Shown: positions 49,603 to 58,855 of the stretch, piece after piece
Layout of the letters: each line of letters begins with the position of its first letter
Numbering within the stretch: the stretch's first letter is position 1
Source: Chloroflexia bacterium SDU3-3
GTDB taxonomy: Bacteria > Chloroflexota > Chloroflexia > Chloroflexales > Roseiflexaceae
Length of the DNA stretch: 64,000 nt
Direction of reading: 5' to 3'
NCBI GenBank assembly: GCA_009268125.1
Contig: WBOU01000001.1
Span: forward strand, 124,001-188,000
Notes under the pieces: generated by a model
The model's database searches: none
What the model saw: only the letters and a program-made list of their open reading frames with translations
What the model was told of the DNA's origin: nothing
Program-made: the position numbers and the translations under genes

Positions 49603-50156
49603 GCGCCCTCTTCCCGCCGCGCCCAGTCGGGCATCAGCGCCTTCAGCTCCACCGGAATGCCCGCCGTCACCAGGTAGACCTCGTCGGCGCTGCGGGCGAT
49701 CTGCTGGGCGGCGCGGCCAAGCACATCGCGGTACAGCCTGCCCAGCGCATACTCGGGCACAATCCCCATGCCCACCTCGTTTGTCACCACGATCAGCGTT
49801 AGGTCGCGCTCGCGGGCCAGACCCAGCAGGGCCGTAACCTCGGCGGCAAGCTCCTGCTCTGCCGTCTGCTCGTTGGCCAGCAGCACATTGCTGGTCCAGA
49901 GCGTCAGGCAGTCCAGCAGCACCACCGTGCCGTGGGCGATGTCGGCAAGCGCCCGTGCCGGGTCGCGCTGGGCCTCGACGGTGCCCCACTCGGCAGGCCT
50001 GCGGGCGCGGTGCAGCGCCACGCGCTCGCCCATCTCGGCGTCGCCGATACCTGCGGTGGCCAGATACACCACGGGGAAGCCCAGCCGCGCCGCGTAGCGC
50101 TCGGCCCACATGCTCTTGCCGCTGCGCGCCCCGCCCGTGAACAGCACACACCTCAT
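49596..50156 (-). CDS. cobU: Adenosylcobinamide kinase/guanylyltransferase CobU
   Basis: 186 residues. The P-loop is FTGGARSGKSMWAERYA (about 6-22). RVALHRARRPAEWGTVEA carries the His-containing guanylylation region, followed by the conserved LLDCLTLWTSNVLL and VTNEVGMGIVPEY. It phosphorylates adenosylcobinamide and adds GMP. ATG 50156 overlaps the btuD stop (ATGA). Typical length. CobS and CobT are not in this window. Confidence 0.95.
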   Translation of the reverse strand: MRCVLFTGGARSGKSMWAERYAARLGFPVVYLATAGIGDAEMGERVALHRARRPAEWGTVEAQRDPARALADIAHGTVVLLDCLTLWTSNVLLANEQTAEQELAAEVTALLGLARERDLTLIVVTNEVGMGIVPEYALGRLYRDVLGRAAQQIARSADEVYLVTAGIPVELKALMPDWARREEGAW

Positions 50157-50953
50157 ACGGCCTCCAAGGCTCCATCAAGCGCTGGCGTCACCAGCAGCGT
50201 ACCATCGATAGGGTGCCGCGCCACATGCACCGCCACGCCGTAGGAATCGCGCAGCAGCTGCGGCTCTAGCACCTCGGTGGGCGTGCCGATCGCTCGCAGC
50301 TCGCCACCTGCCAGCAGCGCGATCCGGTCGGCGCACAGCGCGGCGTGGTTCAGGTCGTGCAGGGTTAGCACCACGGCCAGCCCATCCTGATGGGCCAAAT
50401 TTCGCGCCAGCAGCAGCAGCTCGGTCTGGTACTTCAGATCAAGGTGGGCGGTCGGCTCATCCAGAATCAGCAGGCGCGGCTGCTGGGCCAGAGCGCGGGC
50501 CAGCACCACCCGCTGGCGCTCGCCGCCCGAAAGCTCGCTGAGCAGCCGATCGGCGTAGCGCGCTACACCCATGCGCTCCATCGCCGCCGCGCACACCGCG
50601 CGGTCATTGGCCGAGAAGGGCCGGAGCCAGCCACGATGTGGCGCGCGGCCAAGCTCCACCGCCTGGGCCACCGTCAGCGGCCAGGCCAGCTGCTCCAGCT
50701 GCGGCGCGAGCGCGATCACGCGGGCCACATCCTTGGGCGGGCGCGACCAGAGCGGCTGGCCCTCCAGCAGCACCTCGCCAGCGCTGGGCCGCAGCAGCCG
50801 CGCCAGCAGGCGCAGCAGCGTGGTTTTGCCCGCGCCATTGGGGCCGACGAGCGCCAGCACCTCGCCGGAGCGCACGCCCAGGCTCGCGCCGCGCACCACC
50901 GGGCGCTCGCCATAGCCGCCGGAGAGATCCACGGCCTCAAGCAGGTAGCTCAT
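50153..50953 (-). CDS. btuD: Corrinoid/iron-siderophore ABC ATPase BtuD
   Basis: 266 residues. Walker A is GPNGAGKTT, the signature is LSGGERQR, Walker B is LLILDEPTAHLD and the switch His is in LHDLNHA. The FecCD/BtuD type is supported by QLEQLAWPLTVAQAVELGRAPHRGW. It powers uptake with BtuC and BtuF. ATG 50953 overlaps the btuC stop (ATGA). The open frame continues upstream but reads through btuC. Being in a riboswitch-controlled operon favours B12 over siderophores. Confidence 0.94.
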   Translation of the reverse strand: MSYLLEAVDLSGGYGERPVVRGASLGVRSGEVLALVGPNGAGKTTLLRLLARLLRPSAGEVLLEGQPLWSRPPKDVARVIALAPQLEQLAWPLTVAQAVELGRAPHRGWLRPFSANDRAVCAAAMERMGVARYADRLLSELSGGERQRVVLARALAQQPRLLILDEPTAHLDLKYQTELLLLARNLAHQDGLAVVLTLHDLNHAALCADRIALLAGGELRAIGTPTEVLEPQLLRDSYGVAVHVARHPIDGTLLVTPALDGALEAV

Positions 50954-51996
50954 GTCACCTCCCGCCCGCGCCGCTTCAGCAGGTACAGAAAAAACGGCCC
51001 GCCCAGCAGCGCCGTCACAATGCCCACCGGCAGCTCGGTGGGCGCGAGGACGGTGCGGGCGAAGTCGTCGGCCAGCAGCAGCAGCAGCGCGCCCACCATG
51101 GCGCTGGCAGGCACCAGCCGCGCGTGGCTCGACCCCACCAGGCGGCGCGCGATGTGCGGCGCGATCAGGCCGACAAAGCCGATGATCCCACCCACCGCCA
51201 CTGCCGCCGCCGTGGCCAGACTGGCCGAGGCCAGCACGGCCACGCGCATCCAGCCGATCGAGAGGCCCAGGCTGCGCGCCGTCTCCTCGCCAAACGCTAG
51301 CGCGTCCAGCGGGCGGGCGCACAGCCATAGCGCAATGATGCCCGCCAGCATGTAGGGGCCGCTGGAGACAAGGTGCGGCCAGCTGCGCCCGCCGAGGCCG
51401 CCCAGCAGCCAGGCCACCACAGCCTGAAGCGTCTGGTCGTGCAGCATCATCAGCAGCGACACGGCGGCGGAGAGCAGCGTGCCCAGGGCCGTGCCCGCCA
51501 GCAGCAGCGCGGTGGGTGGCACGCTGCCGCCGATCTCGGCCACGGCGTAGACCAGCGCCACCGCCGCCAGCGAGCCGATGAACGCGGCCAGCGGCACCGG
51601 GCTGAAGCCCAGGCCCTGCCAGCTGGCGTTCATCACGATGGCGATGGTCGCGCCCAGCGCCGCGCCGCCCGCCGCCCCGATCACATACGGGTCGGCCAGC
51701 GGGTTGCGAAACAAGCCCTGGAACGCCGCGCCCGAGGATGCCAGCGCCGCACCGATCAGCGCGGCCAGCAGCACCCGCGCCAGCCGCAGATCCCACACAA
51801 TGGTGGTGGCGGTGGGGTCGCTGCCCGGCGCGAGCAGCACGGCCAGTACCTTGGCGGGCGGCACCTGAACGGCACCTACACCGATGCTCACCAGCATGGC
51901 GGCAGCCAGCACCAGCAGCATCAGCGCGACCACCAAGACCATGCGGGGCACCCCAGCAGCGCGCACACGCGACCAGATCATCGCTCGGGCGCTCAC
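50950..51996 (-). CDS. btuC: Corrinoid ABC transporter permease BtuC (FecCD family)
   Basis: 348 residues with about ten transmembrane helices. Family landmarks are LARVLLAALIGAALASSGAAFQGLFRNPLADPYVIGAAGGAALGA (about 70-115), the typical loop LRRLVGSSHARLVPASAMVGALLLLLADDFART and TELPVGIVTALLGGPFFLYLL. GTG 51996 overlaps the btuF stop (GTGA). It forms the transmembrane channel, with BtuD below it and BtuF outside. Confidence 0.95.
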   Translation of the reverse strand: MSARAMIWSRVRAAGVPRMVLVVALMLLVLAAAMLVSIGVGAVQVPPAKVLAVLLAPGSDPTATTIVWDLRLARVLLAALIGAALASSGAAFQGLFRNPLADPYVIGAAGGAALGATIAIVMNASWQGLGFSPVPLAAFIGSLAAVALVYAVAEIGGSVPPTALLLAGTALGTLLSAAVSLLMMLHDQTLQAVVAWLLGGLGGRSWPHLVSSGPYMLAGIIALWLCARPLDALAFGEETARSLGLSIGWMRVAVLASASLATAAAVAVGGIIGFVGLIAPHIARRLVGSSHARLVPASAMVGALLLLLADDFARTVLAPTELPVGIVTALLGGPFFLYLLKRRGREVT

Positions 51997-53042
51997 TGGA
52001 ACAGGTCGGGGTGCAGCGCCTTGGCGATTGCCTCCAGCGCATCCACAAGCCGTGGGCCGGGGCGCGAGACAATGTCGTCGTTCACCAGCACCACGCGGCC
52101 ATCCTTCACCGCCGCGATATTCTGCCAGCCGGGCCGCTGCGTGATCTGCTCCACCGTCAGCGTGCTGCTCGACGACTCAGGGCCAAGCACCACCTCGGGG
52201 TTGCGCGACACCACCTCCTCGGCGCTGATCTGCGGGTAGTCGTCCTGCGCATCGGCGAAGATGTTCTGGCCGCCAGCAAGCTCGACAAGCTGTCCGATGA
52301 AGGTGCGCGGGCCAGCCGTCATCAGCGGCTCGTCGTAGACCTGGTAGAACACCTTGGGTTTGGCGTCCACATCCTTCAGCTTGGCCACCACCCCTGCCGC
52401 CTTGGCCTGCATGTCGGCCACCACCGTCGCCGCATCTGCGCTGTGGCCGGTGGCCTGCCCGACCAGCGCAATGTTCTGGTAGACCTCATCCAGCGTGCTG
52501 GCCTTCACCGCCACCACTGGGATCTTCACCTGCTCCAGCGCCTCAATCACCTGCTGCTGGCTCTCGTCGCCTGCGAACACCACATCCGGCTTCAGCGAGA
52601 CAATCGTCTCCACGCTGATCGTCTTGGCCGAGAAACCGCCGACCTGCGGCAGCTTGGTGGCCTCCGCCGGGTAGTTGCAGAACTGGGTCACGCCCACCAC
52701 CTGCGGCCCCGCGCCCACGGCGAACAGGATCTCGGTGTTGGATGGGGCCAGCGAGATGATGCGCTGGGGCGCGGCGGGCAGCTCCACCGTGCGCCCGAGG
52801 CTGTCGGTGAGCACCTGCGTGCCCTGCAGCGCAGCAGCGGTGGCCTCGGCAGGCGTGCTCTCGGCGGTGGCTGCAGGCGCGGTGGTCGCCGCCGTGGCCG
52901 CTGCGGTAGCCTCTACGGTAGCCACTGCCGTGGCGGCAGGAGCCGTGGCGGCGGGGATGGTCGGCACCGCCGCCGCAGGCGCGCCGCACGCACCAAGCAG
53001 CAGGGCCAGCAGCAGCACGCTCTTCTGAACAATCTGTCTCAT
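51993..53042 (-). CDS. btuF: Corrinoid-binding lipoprotein BtuF
   Basis: 349 residues. A lipoprotein signal (MRQIVQKSVLLLALLLGAC, lipobox Cys at 19) is followed by an Ala/Thr-rich low-complexity linker of about 60 residues, then a TroA-like B12-binding domain: RIISLAPSNTEILFAVG, GVTQFCNYPAEATKLPQVGG, PDVVFAGDES and VYDEPLMTAGPRTFIGQLVELAGGQNIF. The domain resembles BtuF and related siderophore proteins. ATG 53042 overlaps the cbiB stop (ATGA). It probably tethers to the membrane and captures cobinamide or B12. Confidence 0.93.
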   Translation of the reverse strand: MRQIVQKSVLLLALLLGACGAPAAAVPTIPAATAPAATAVATVEATAAATAATTAPAATAESTPAEATAAALQGTQVLTDSLGRTVELPAAPQRIISLAPSNTEILFAVGAGPQVVGVTQFCNYPAEATKLPQVGGFSAKTISVETIVSLKPDVVFAGDESQQQVIEALEQVKIPVVAVKASTLDEVYQNIALVGQATGHSADAATVVADMQAKAAGVVAKLKDVDAKPKVFYQVYDEPLMTAGPRTFIGQLVELAGGQNIFADAQDDYPQISAEEVVSRNPEVVLGPESSSSTLTVEQITQRPGWQNIAAVKDGRVVLVNDDIVSRPGPRLVDALEAIAKALHPDLFQ

Positions 53043-53974
53043 GGTCTCTTTTCTCGCAATCTATACATCAGGCTGGATGCCGCGCCGAGGCTCAGCAGCG
53101 CCAGCAGGATCGAAAAAGCCAAGCGCACGATCCGCCGCGCCCGCCCGAGCAGCGCCGCATCGGGGAGCGCCGCACCGTCGCCAAGCGCGTAGTGGCCGCG
53201 CTTGGTCACCGTGGTGTCGAGCGCGCCCGCCATGGCCGCCATGGGCCAGCCCGCATTGGGCGACGCGGTGTTGCGGTGGTCGCGCAGGGCCACGCGCCAG
53301 GCCCGCCCACCATGCTCGCCCGCCGCCAGCGCGATCAGGCCAGCGGCCAGCCGCGCGGGCAGCAGGTTCAGCAGGTCATCCCAGCGGGCCGCCGCCTTAC
53401 CCAGGTGCTCGAAACGCGGCGTATGGTAGCCCCACATCGCATCGGCGGTGTTGCTCAGGCGGTAGACCGCCAGCCCAGGCAGGCCGCCCGCTATGTAGGC
53501 CAGCGCCGGGGCCACCACGCTATCCGAGAAGTTCTCGGCCAGCGACTCGATGGCCGCACCCGCCACCTCGTCGGCGCGCAGCTCGGCGGTGGGGCGGCTC
53601 ACCAGGTGCCAGCCCAGCAGGCGGCGGGCCTCGGGCAGGTCGCCCTGGGCCAGCGCCGCCTGCACCTGGCCTGCCGCCCGATCGAGCGCGGCATAGGCCA
53701 GCAGGGTGGATGCCAGCGCGCCGCGCACCGCCCAGTGGCGCGGCAGCCGCCCCGCCAGCTGCGCCACGATCAGGCCGCCCAGCGCCAGCCAGCCAGCGCC
53801 CCAGGCCAGCCGCAGCTCAGGCCGCTGCGGGGCCAGGCGCTCGCCCAGCCGCATCCAGCGGCCCATCCACACCACCGGGTGAACATCGTTTGGCAGCTCG
53901 GGCAGCAGCGAGTCGAGGGCCAGCGCCAGCAGCAGCGCCGCGCCGCGCTCGCCGAGCAGGGGGGGGAAACGCAT
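53039..53974 (-). CDS. cbiB: Adenosylcobinamide-phosphate synthase CbiB (CobD in some nomenclatures)
   Basis: 311 residues, integral membrane. It contains HPVVWMGRWMRLGERLAP near residue 35, LVSRPTAELRADEVAGAAIESLAENFSDSVVAPAL, and YRLSNTADAMWGYHTPRFEHLGKAAARWDDLLNLLPARL, all classic CbiB stretches. It attaches aminopropanol phosphate to adenosylcobyric acid. ATG 53974 shares its A with the cobO stop (TGATG). Distinct from the decarboxylase named cobD in this operon. Confidence 0.96.
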   Translation of the reverse strand: MRFPPLLGERGAALLLALALDSLLPELPNDVHPVVWMGRWMRLGERLAPQRPELRLAWGAGWLALGGLIVAQLAGRLPRHWAVRGALASTLLAYAALDRAAGQVQAALAQGDLPEARRLLGWHLVSRPTAELRADEVAGAAIESLAENFSDSVVAPALAYIAGGLPGLAVYRLSNTADAMWGYHTPRFEHLGKAAARWDDLLNLLPARLAAGLIALAAGEHGGRAWRVALRDHRNTASPNAGWPMAAMAGALDTTVTKRGHYALGDGAALPDAALLGRARRIVRLAFSILLALLSLGAASSLMYRLREKRP

Positions 53975-54609
53975 CAGAACTCGATCCCTGGCTGGGCCTT
54001 GACGCCCTGCTCCTTGAAGGGGTGCTTGATCTCACGCATCTCCGTCACCAGATCGGCAAACTCCACCAGCGCGTCGGGAGCGCTGCGGCCCGTGATGATC
54101 AGATGCATCGCGGGCGGCTTGTGCTCGCGCAGCCAGCCGATCACCTCCTGCGGGTCGAGCCAGCCAAAGTGCATCACATAGGTAAACTCGTCGAGCAGGA
54201 AGATGTCGAACTCGCCGCTGAGGATGCGCTCTTTGGCGGTCTCCCAGCCGTGCAGCGCCTTGGCCTGGGTCTCATCCATGTTGCGGCTCATCCACGTGAA
54301 GCCATCGCCCATGGGCGTGAGCGTCACGCCCATGCGCTCCAGCGCGCGCAGCTCGCCAAAGTGGGCGTTCTCGTGCTTGAAGAACTGGATGCCGCCGATG
54401 CGCATATCGCGGCCCCAGGCCCGCAGCACGATGCCCAGTGCCGCCGTGGTTTTGCCCTTGCCATTGCCGGTGTTCACGATCACCAAGCCCTTGCGCACAT
54501 TGGCCTTGCGCACGGCCTTGCGGCGCTCGCGTTTCTCATCGCTCGACTCAAGGGTGGTGGTCTCATCCAGCTCGTCGCTGGGCTGGGGGTCGCTCTCGGG
54601 TGTGGTCAT
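53974..54609 (-). CDS. cobO: Corrinoid adenosyltransferase CobO/BtuR
   Basis: 211 residues. A charged N-terminal extension of about 40 residues ([23 protein letters not shown]) precedes a P-loop ([23 protein letters not shown]), then [24 protein letters not shown] and [19 protein letters not shown], all conserved in CobO. It adenosylates cob(I)yrinate a,c-diamide or cobinamide. ATG 54609 follows AAGGAG. It is the first gene after the riboswitch terminator. Confidence 0.95.
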   Translation of the reverse strand: MTTPESDPQPSDELDETTTLESSDEKRERRKAVRKANVRKGLVIVNTGNGKGKTTAALGIVLRAWGRDMRIGGIQFFKHENAHFGELRALERMGVTLTPMGDGFTWMSRNMDETQAKALHGWETAKERILSGEFDIFLLDEFTYVMHFGWLDPQEVIGWLREHKPPAMHLIITGRSAPDALVEFADLVTEMREIKHPFKEQGVKAQPGIEF

Positions 54610-54653
54610 AGCAGCTCCTTCTTCTGCGTGCCAGCGCCAGCGGCGAAGGGAAC

Positions 54654-54683
54654 AAAAAGCCCCTTTAGCGCATGCCAAAGGGG
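54654..54683 (-). terminator. Expression-platform terminator of the cobalamin riboswitch
   Basis: On the minus strand CCCCTTTGGCATGCGCTAAAGGGG forms a hairpin followed by CTTTTTG, 45 nt before cobO. It is placed for transcriptional attenuation when cobalamin binds. Confidence 0.85.
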
Positions 54684-54684
54684 A

Positions 54685-54875
54685 AAAGGAGCCTGCCACA
54701 TGTGCAGCGCTTCCCTTCCCTTATCCACGAGGGAACACCGGAGCACGCACGATATGGTGGGTAATCGGGCTCGGGGTTACCTTACCGTTGCGGGACAGCG
54801 CCGGACTCGCACCGGCTTCCCCCATTTTGCGCGTCGCATCCGGGCTTCGCGCACCACATCGCTCTTTTGCTTGTT
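54685..54875 (-). ncRNA. Cobalamin (B12) riboswitch aptamer
   Basis: The conserved core on the minus strand, rc of 54782-54826, reads AAAATGGGGGAAGCCGG, then TGCGAGTCCGGCGCTGTCC, then CGCAACGGTAA, diagnostic of the B12 element. A P1/P2-like 5' part lies around CGATGTGGTGCGCGAAGCC and the 3' end near GCGCTGCACATGTGGCAGG. A terminator follows at 54683-54654. It controls the downstream eight-gene operon. The exact 5' boundary is approximate. Confidence 0.93.
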
Positions 54876-54915
54876 GCGCAGATTGTAGCAGAGGCCCTAG
54901 ACTACGTCAATTTTG

Positions 54916-54948
54916 GTTTTGGCGGCTGAACCATATACAATATATCCA
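54916..54948 (+). repeat. Copy of the GGCGGCTGAAC dispersed motif
   Basis: GTTTTGGCGGCTGAACCATA continues into TACAATATATCC, 150 nt before the histidine kinase gene. It is the longest AT-tailed copy. Confidence 0.5.
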
Positions 54949-55098
54949 CTTCATCTTCGATATAGTACGAGCCACGTAGCATCTCCACAAAAAAACGCAA
55001 TATAGTTGTATCGCTATTGATCATAAAACCCCATAACATCTCAGGACGGCATCTTTATACTTCCTCTAGAACACATCCATCCGCAATCACAGGAAGCT

Positions 55099-57558
55099 AT
55101 GGAAGTATCGCCAGACAACCGCCCGAGCACACCGATCAGCGCCGCCGCGCTGCTGCTTATGCTCCTGAGCGTCGCGCTCGCGCTGGGCGGCATGCGCGAC
55201 GCCAGCATCGCCGCCGCATGCGGCGGCGCGGCGTGTGTGGGCATCCTGCTGTGGCGCAGCCGACGGCCCGCGTCGCCCAGCGACCTCGCCGACCTCGCCG
55301 CCGAGGGGATCGTGCGCTACCAGGGCGGCTGCATCACCGAGGCCAACCAGGCCATGGCCACGCTGTTTGGCTACCCGCACGACCAGCTGATCGGCATGCC
55401 CATCCAGCAGCTGATCGCCCCCGAAAACCGCGCAGGCACCCTGGCCCACCTCGACCGCGCCTACGCCCAGCCCTACGAGACCAGCGGCCTGCGCCACGAC
55501 GGCACCCAATTCCCGCTTGAGCTGATCGTGCGCCAGGCCAGCCAGGGGCAAGCGATCAGCTACGCGGTCTGCTTCCGCGATATCTCGGCCCACAAGCTGA
55601 TCGAGGAGTCGCTGCGATCGAGCGAGATGCGCTCGCGGCAGGTGACCGAGGGCATGAGCGATGTGATCTGGGTCTGCAACCCCGACCTGAGCCAGTGCAT
55701 CTATGTCAACCCCGCCTTCAGCCAGGTGTGGGGGCGCAGCACCAGCGATCTCTACGAGCGGCCCAGCCTGCTGTTCGAGAGCATCTACCCGCTCGACCTC
55801 GAGCAGGCCACCCCGATCGAAAGCGCCAGCGACAACACGCTCTACGAGGGCGAGTACCGGATCGTGCGCCCCGACGGCAGCATGCGCTGGATCGAGACGC
55901 AGAGCTTCACCGCGCGCAACAGCGCCAACGAGATCTACCGGATCATCGGCGTCGCGAAGGACATCACGCGGCGCAAGCGGGCCGAGGCCGCGCTGCACGA
56001 GAACGAGATGGCCATGCGCGCGCTCTACGAGATCGCCGCCAGCCCGAACCTCACCTTCGCCCAGCGGGTGGAGGCGTTTCTGAAGATGGGCTGCGAGCAC
56101 TTCGCCATGCCCACCGGCATCTTCTCGCAGATCGAGGGCGATCAGTATCGGATCGTCGGCAGCTATAGCAGCGAAGATGGGGTGGCGCTCCGCCCCGGCG
56201 ATACCCTAGTCACCCACGAGGTCTACTGCAGCGCCACTATCAGCCAGGTAGCCCTGGTCGCCATCGAGCACGCTGGTAGGTCGGCCTGGCGCGATCACCC
56301 GTGCTACGCCCGCTACCAGACCGAGTCCTACCTTGGTGCGCCAGTGGTAGTGCATGGCCAGATCTACGGCACCCTCTGCTTCTCGAACCAGGCACCCCAC
56401 ACCAGCCATTTTAGCGAGAATCAAAAGGATGTGCTGCGCCTGATGGCCCAGTGGCTCAGCAGCGAGATCGAGCGACAGGAATCTGCCGACACCCTGAAGC
56501 GCCAGTACCGCGCGGTGCGCCGCACCCAGAGCGAGCTGCGCGCTGTGTTCGACGCCACCAACGACGGCATGGCCCTGATCTCGCCCGAGGGCTGGGTGCT
56601 CTCCACCAACCGCCGCTTCGGCGAGCTGTTCGCCAACAGCCGCGAAGCCGAAAGCGCCCAGCCGGGCGAGATCCTAAGCATCAGCGACTTCTCGGCGCGC
56701 TACGCCACGCTGGCCGCCAACCAGGGCCAGCACTTCCACGAGATCATCGCCCAGCCGGGGCCGCCCGCGCGCGAGCTGGCGCTCACCTCGATGCCAGTGC
56801 ATAGCCAAGAGGGCTATATCGGACGGCTGTATGTGGTGCGCGATGTGACCGACGAGCGCGCGATCGACCGCATGAAATCCGACTTTGTGGCCATGGTATC
56901 CCACGAGCTGCGCACCCCGCTCACCTCGATCAAGGGCTATATCGACATCCTGCTGGAGCAGGAGCTGCCCGACCCCATGCGGCGCGAGTTTCTGCAGATC
57001 GTCAGCTCCAACACCGATCGGCTCATGGCCCTGATCAGCGATCTGCTCGATGTGGCGCGGATCGAGGAAGGGGCGATCGAGCTCATCTTCCGCCGCCACC
57101 AGCTCTCGCCGATCATCCGCAATGTGGTGAACCTGCTGCAGCCGCAGATCGACGCCAAGCAGCAGAAGCTGCTCGTCGACATCAGCAGCAACCTGCCCAG
57201 CATCCGCTGCGACGCCGACCGCGTGATCCAGATTCTCACCAACCTGATCTCGAACGCCCATAAGTACACCCCAGCGGGCGGCGCGATCACGCTGCAGGCC
57301 TGGCATAGCCCCGAGTATATCCACATCAGCATCATCGACAACGGCATCGGTATCGCCAAAGAAGACCAGGCCCGGCTGTTCAACAAGTTCTTCCGCGCCA
57401 AAAACCGTGCGAAGCAGGCGGTCGGCACCGGCCTGGGGCTGGCCATCAGCCAGAGGCTCGCCCAGATGCACGGCGGCAGCATCACCGTCGAGAGCATGCT
57501 CGATGTCGGCTCCACCTTCACGCTCATGCTGCCGATCCATCACGGATCGCAGCCCTAG
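55099..57558 (+). CDS. Membrane-anchored PAS-PAS-GAF-PAS sensor histidine kinase
   Basis: 819 residues. Two hydrophobic helices near 13-50 anchor it. Then PAS1 (about 65-165, EANQAMATLFGYPHDQLIG), PAS2 (about 180-292, with PAC motif RWIETQSF..), GAF (about 305-465, EIAASPNLTFAQRVEAFLKMGCEHFAMP), PAS3 (about 485-590) and a HisKA domain with phosphoacceptor His602 in FVAMVSHELRTPLTSIKGY. The HATPase domain (about 705-815) has N box NLISNAHKY, G1 DNGIGIAKED and G2 GTGLGLAI. It starts at an ATG with AGGAAGC before it. The next gene is a receiver-phosphatase 21 nt downstream, its probable partner. Confidence 0.93.
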   Translation: MEVSPDNRPSTPISAAALLLMLLSVALALGGMRDASIAAACGGAACVGILLWRSRRPASPSDLADLAAEGIVRYQGGCITEANQAMATLFGYPHDQLIGMPIQQLIAPENRAGTLAHLDRAYAQPYETSGLRHDGTQFPLELIVRQASQGQAISYAVCFRDISAHKLIEESLRSSEMRSRQVTEGMSDVIWVCNPDLSQCIYVNPAFSQVWGRSTSDLYERPSLLFESIYPLDLEQATPIESASDNTLYEGEYRIVRPDGSMRWIETQSFTARNSANEIYRIIGVAKDITRRKRAEAALHENEMAMRALYEIAASPNLTFAQRVEAFLKMGCEHFAMPTGIFSQIEGDQYRIVGSYSSEDGVALRPGDTLVTHEVYCSATISQVALVAIEHAGRSAWRDHPCYARYQTESYLGAPVVVHGQIYGTLCFSNQAPHTSHFSENQKDVLRLMAQWLSSEIERQESADTLKRQYRAVRRTQSELRAVFDATNDGMALISPEGWVLSTNRRFGELFANSREAESAQPGEILSISDFSARYATLAANQGQHFHEIIAQPGPPARELALTSMPVHSQEGYIGRLYVVRDVTDERAIDRMKSDFVAMVSHELRTPLTSIKGYIDILLEQELPDPMRREFLQIVSSNTDRLMALISDLLDVARIEEGAIELIFRRHQLSPIIRNVVNLLQPQIDAKQQKLLVDISSNLPSIRCDADRVIQILTNLISNAHKYTPAGGAITLQAWHSPEYIHISIIDNGIGIAKEDQARLFNKFFRAKNRAKQAVGTGLGLAISQRLAQMHGGSITVESMLDVGSTFTLMLPIHHGSQP

Positions 57559-57579
57559 CACTACCAAGGAACTAGCTGT

Positions 57580-58737
57580 ATGCATACGTACACCCACGAA
57601 ATCCCATCCGGGCATGGGCTCTCGGCCCTAGTCGTCGACGACGACCCCGATATCAACCGCCTGATCCTGGCGCGGCTCAGCGTACTTGGCTTCACCATCA
57701 CCGCCGCGCCCAACGGCGAGGTTGCCCTGCGGCTGATGGCCGACAAGCCCGCCGATCTGGTGTTCTTGGATGTCGCCCTGCCGGGGATCAGCGGGCTAGA
57801 GGTGCTCGACAGCATCCGCAGCAGCGGCTACGACACCGCCGTGATCATGACCACCGCCTACGGCTCTGAGCGGGTGGCGATCGACGCGCTGCGACGCGGG
57901 GCCGACGACTACCTGCGCAAGCCCTTCGAGCCGATCGAGTTCAAAGCGGTGCTGCGACGCACCACCGCCCGACTGCTGCTCAACCGCCAGAACACCATGC
58001 TGCACCACCAGCTGGAGGAGAAGAGCGCCCAGCTTGAGCAGGAACTGGCCAACGCCGCCAAGGTCCAGTCCGACCTTCTGCCCCGCTCCATGCCGATCAT
58101 CCCAGGGTTCGAGCTGGCCGCCGAGTGCGTGCCCGCCCGCGAGGTCGGCGGCGACTTCTACGACTGGCGGCAGCCGAGCGCCGACACCACCGCGTTCTGG
58201 CTCTGCGATGTGATGGGGAAGGGCATGTCGGCGGCGCTCCTGATGGCCACGGTGCGGGCTGTCATGCGGGCGGTGGTGCGACACAGCACGCCCAGCGAGG
58301 CCATGCAGTACGTCACCGCCGCGCTCGATGACGACTTCGACCGCACCAGCCGCTTCGTGACGCTCTTTCTCGGCCAGCTGCATGGCCCAACGCGCCAGCT
58401 CCGCTATGTGGATGCGGGCCACGGCCACGTGTTCCTGCGCAGGGCCAGCGGAAAGATCGAGATGCTGAGCGAGCGCGGCATGCCGGTTGGGGTGATGCCC
58501 AACACCGTCTATGGCGAGGGCAGCATCACCTTCAGCCCCGGCGACGCGCTGCTGGTCTACAGCGATGGCGTGATCGACGCCCGACCCGAGCTGGAGCTGA
58601 CGCCGAAGACGCTGGCCAGACACCTCGACGGCGCAGGCAGCGCCTGGGCCATGGTTGACCGCATCGTTGGGCTGCTTAGCCCTATCGGCGTCCCACCCGA
58701 TGACTTCACCATTATGGCCCTTCGCTGCCTGGAGTAA
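57580..58737 (+). CDS. Receiver-SpoIIE/PPM phosphatase response regulator (RsbU-like)
   Basis: 385 residues. The receiver domain (about 15-130) has the acidic pocket DDD (20-22), phosphoacceptor Asp64 in VFLDVALPG, Thr in MTTAYG and Lys in LRKPFEP. A coiled-coil linker (about 140-170: EEKSAQLEQELANAAKVQSDLLP) leads to a SpoIIE-type PPM phosphatase (about 175-385) with REVGGDFYDW, GKGMSAALLMATVRAV, DAGHGHVFLRR and PDDFTIMAL. Phosphorylation by the upstream kinase should control dephosphorylation of a STAS antagonist, probably the next gene. Confidence 0.95.
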   Translation: MHTYTHEIPSGHGLSALVVDDDPDINRLILARLSVLGFTITAAPNGEVALRLMADKPADLVFLDVALPGISGLEVLDSIRSSGYDTAVIMTTAYGSERVAIDALRRGADDYLRKPFEPIEFKAVLRRTTARLLLNRQNTMLHHQLEEKSAQLEQELANAAKVQSDLLPRSMPIIPGFELAAECVPAREVGGDFYDWRQPSADTTAFWLCDVMGKGMSAALLMATVRAVMRAVVRHSTPSEAMQYVTAALDDDFDRTSRFVTLFLGQLHGPTRQLRYVDAGHGHVFLRRASGKIEMLSERGMPVGVMPNTVYGEGSITFSPGDALLVYSDGVIDARPELELTPKTLARHLDGAGSAWAMVDRIVGLLSPIGVPPDDFTIMALRCLE

Positions 58738-58855
58738 GGCGGCACATTTCAGGGGCTGCAATGCAGCTCATCTACATTGGCCGAGTGGATGACCGAGAAG
58801 CCGAACCATGGGCTTCTGCTAACGCTAAACATGGCTACCAATGAGGAGGTGACCT

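Noticed and set aside
50954-52072. N-terminal extension of the BtuD frame through btuC
   Set aside because: The extra 370 residues are an out-of-frame reading of btuC. The ATG at 50953 with ATGA overlap is the sensible start.
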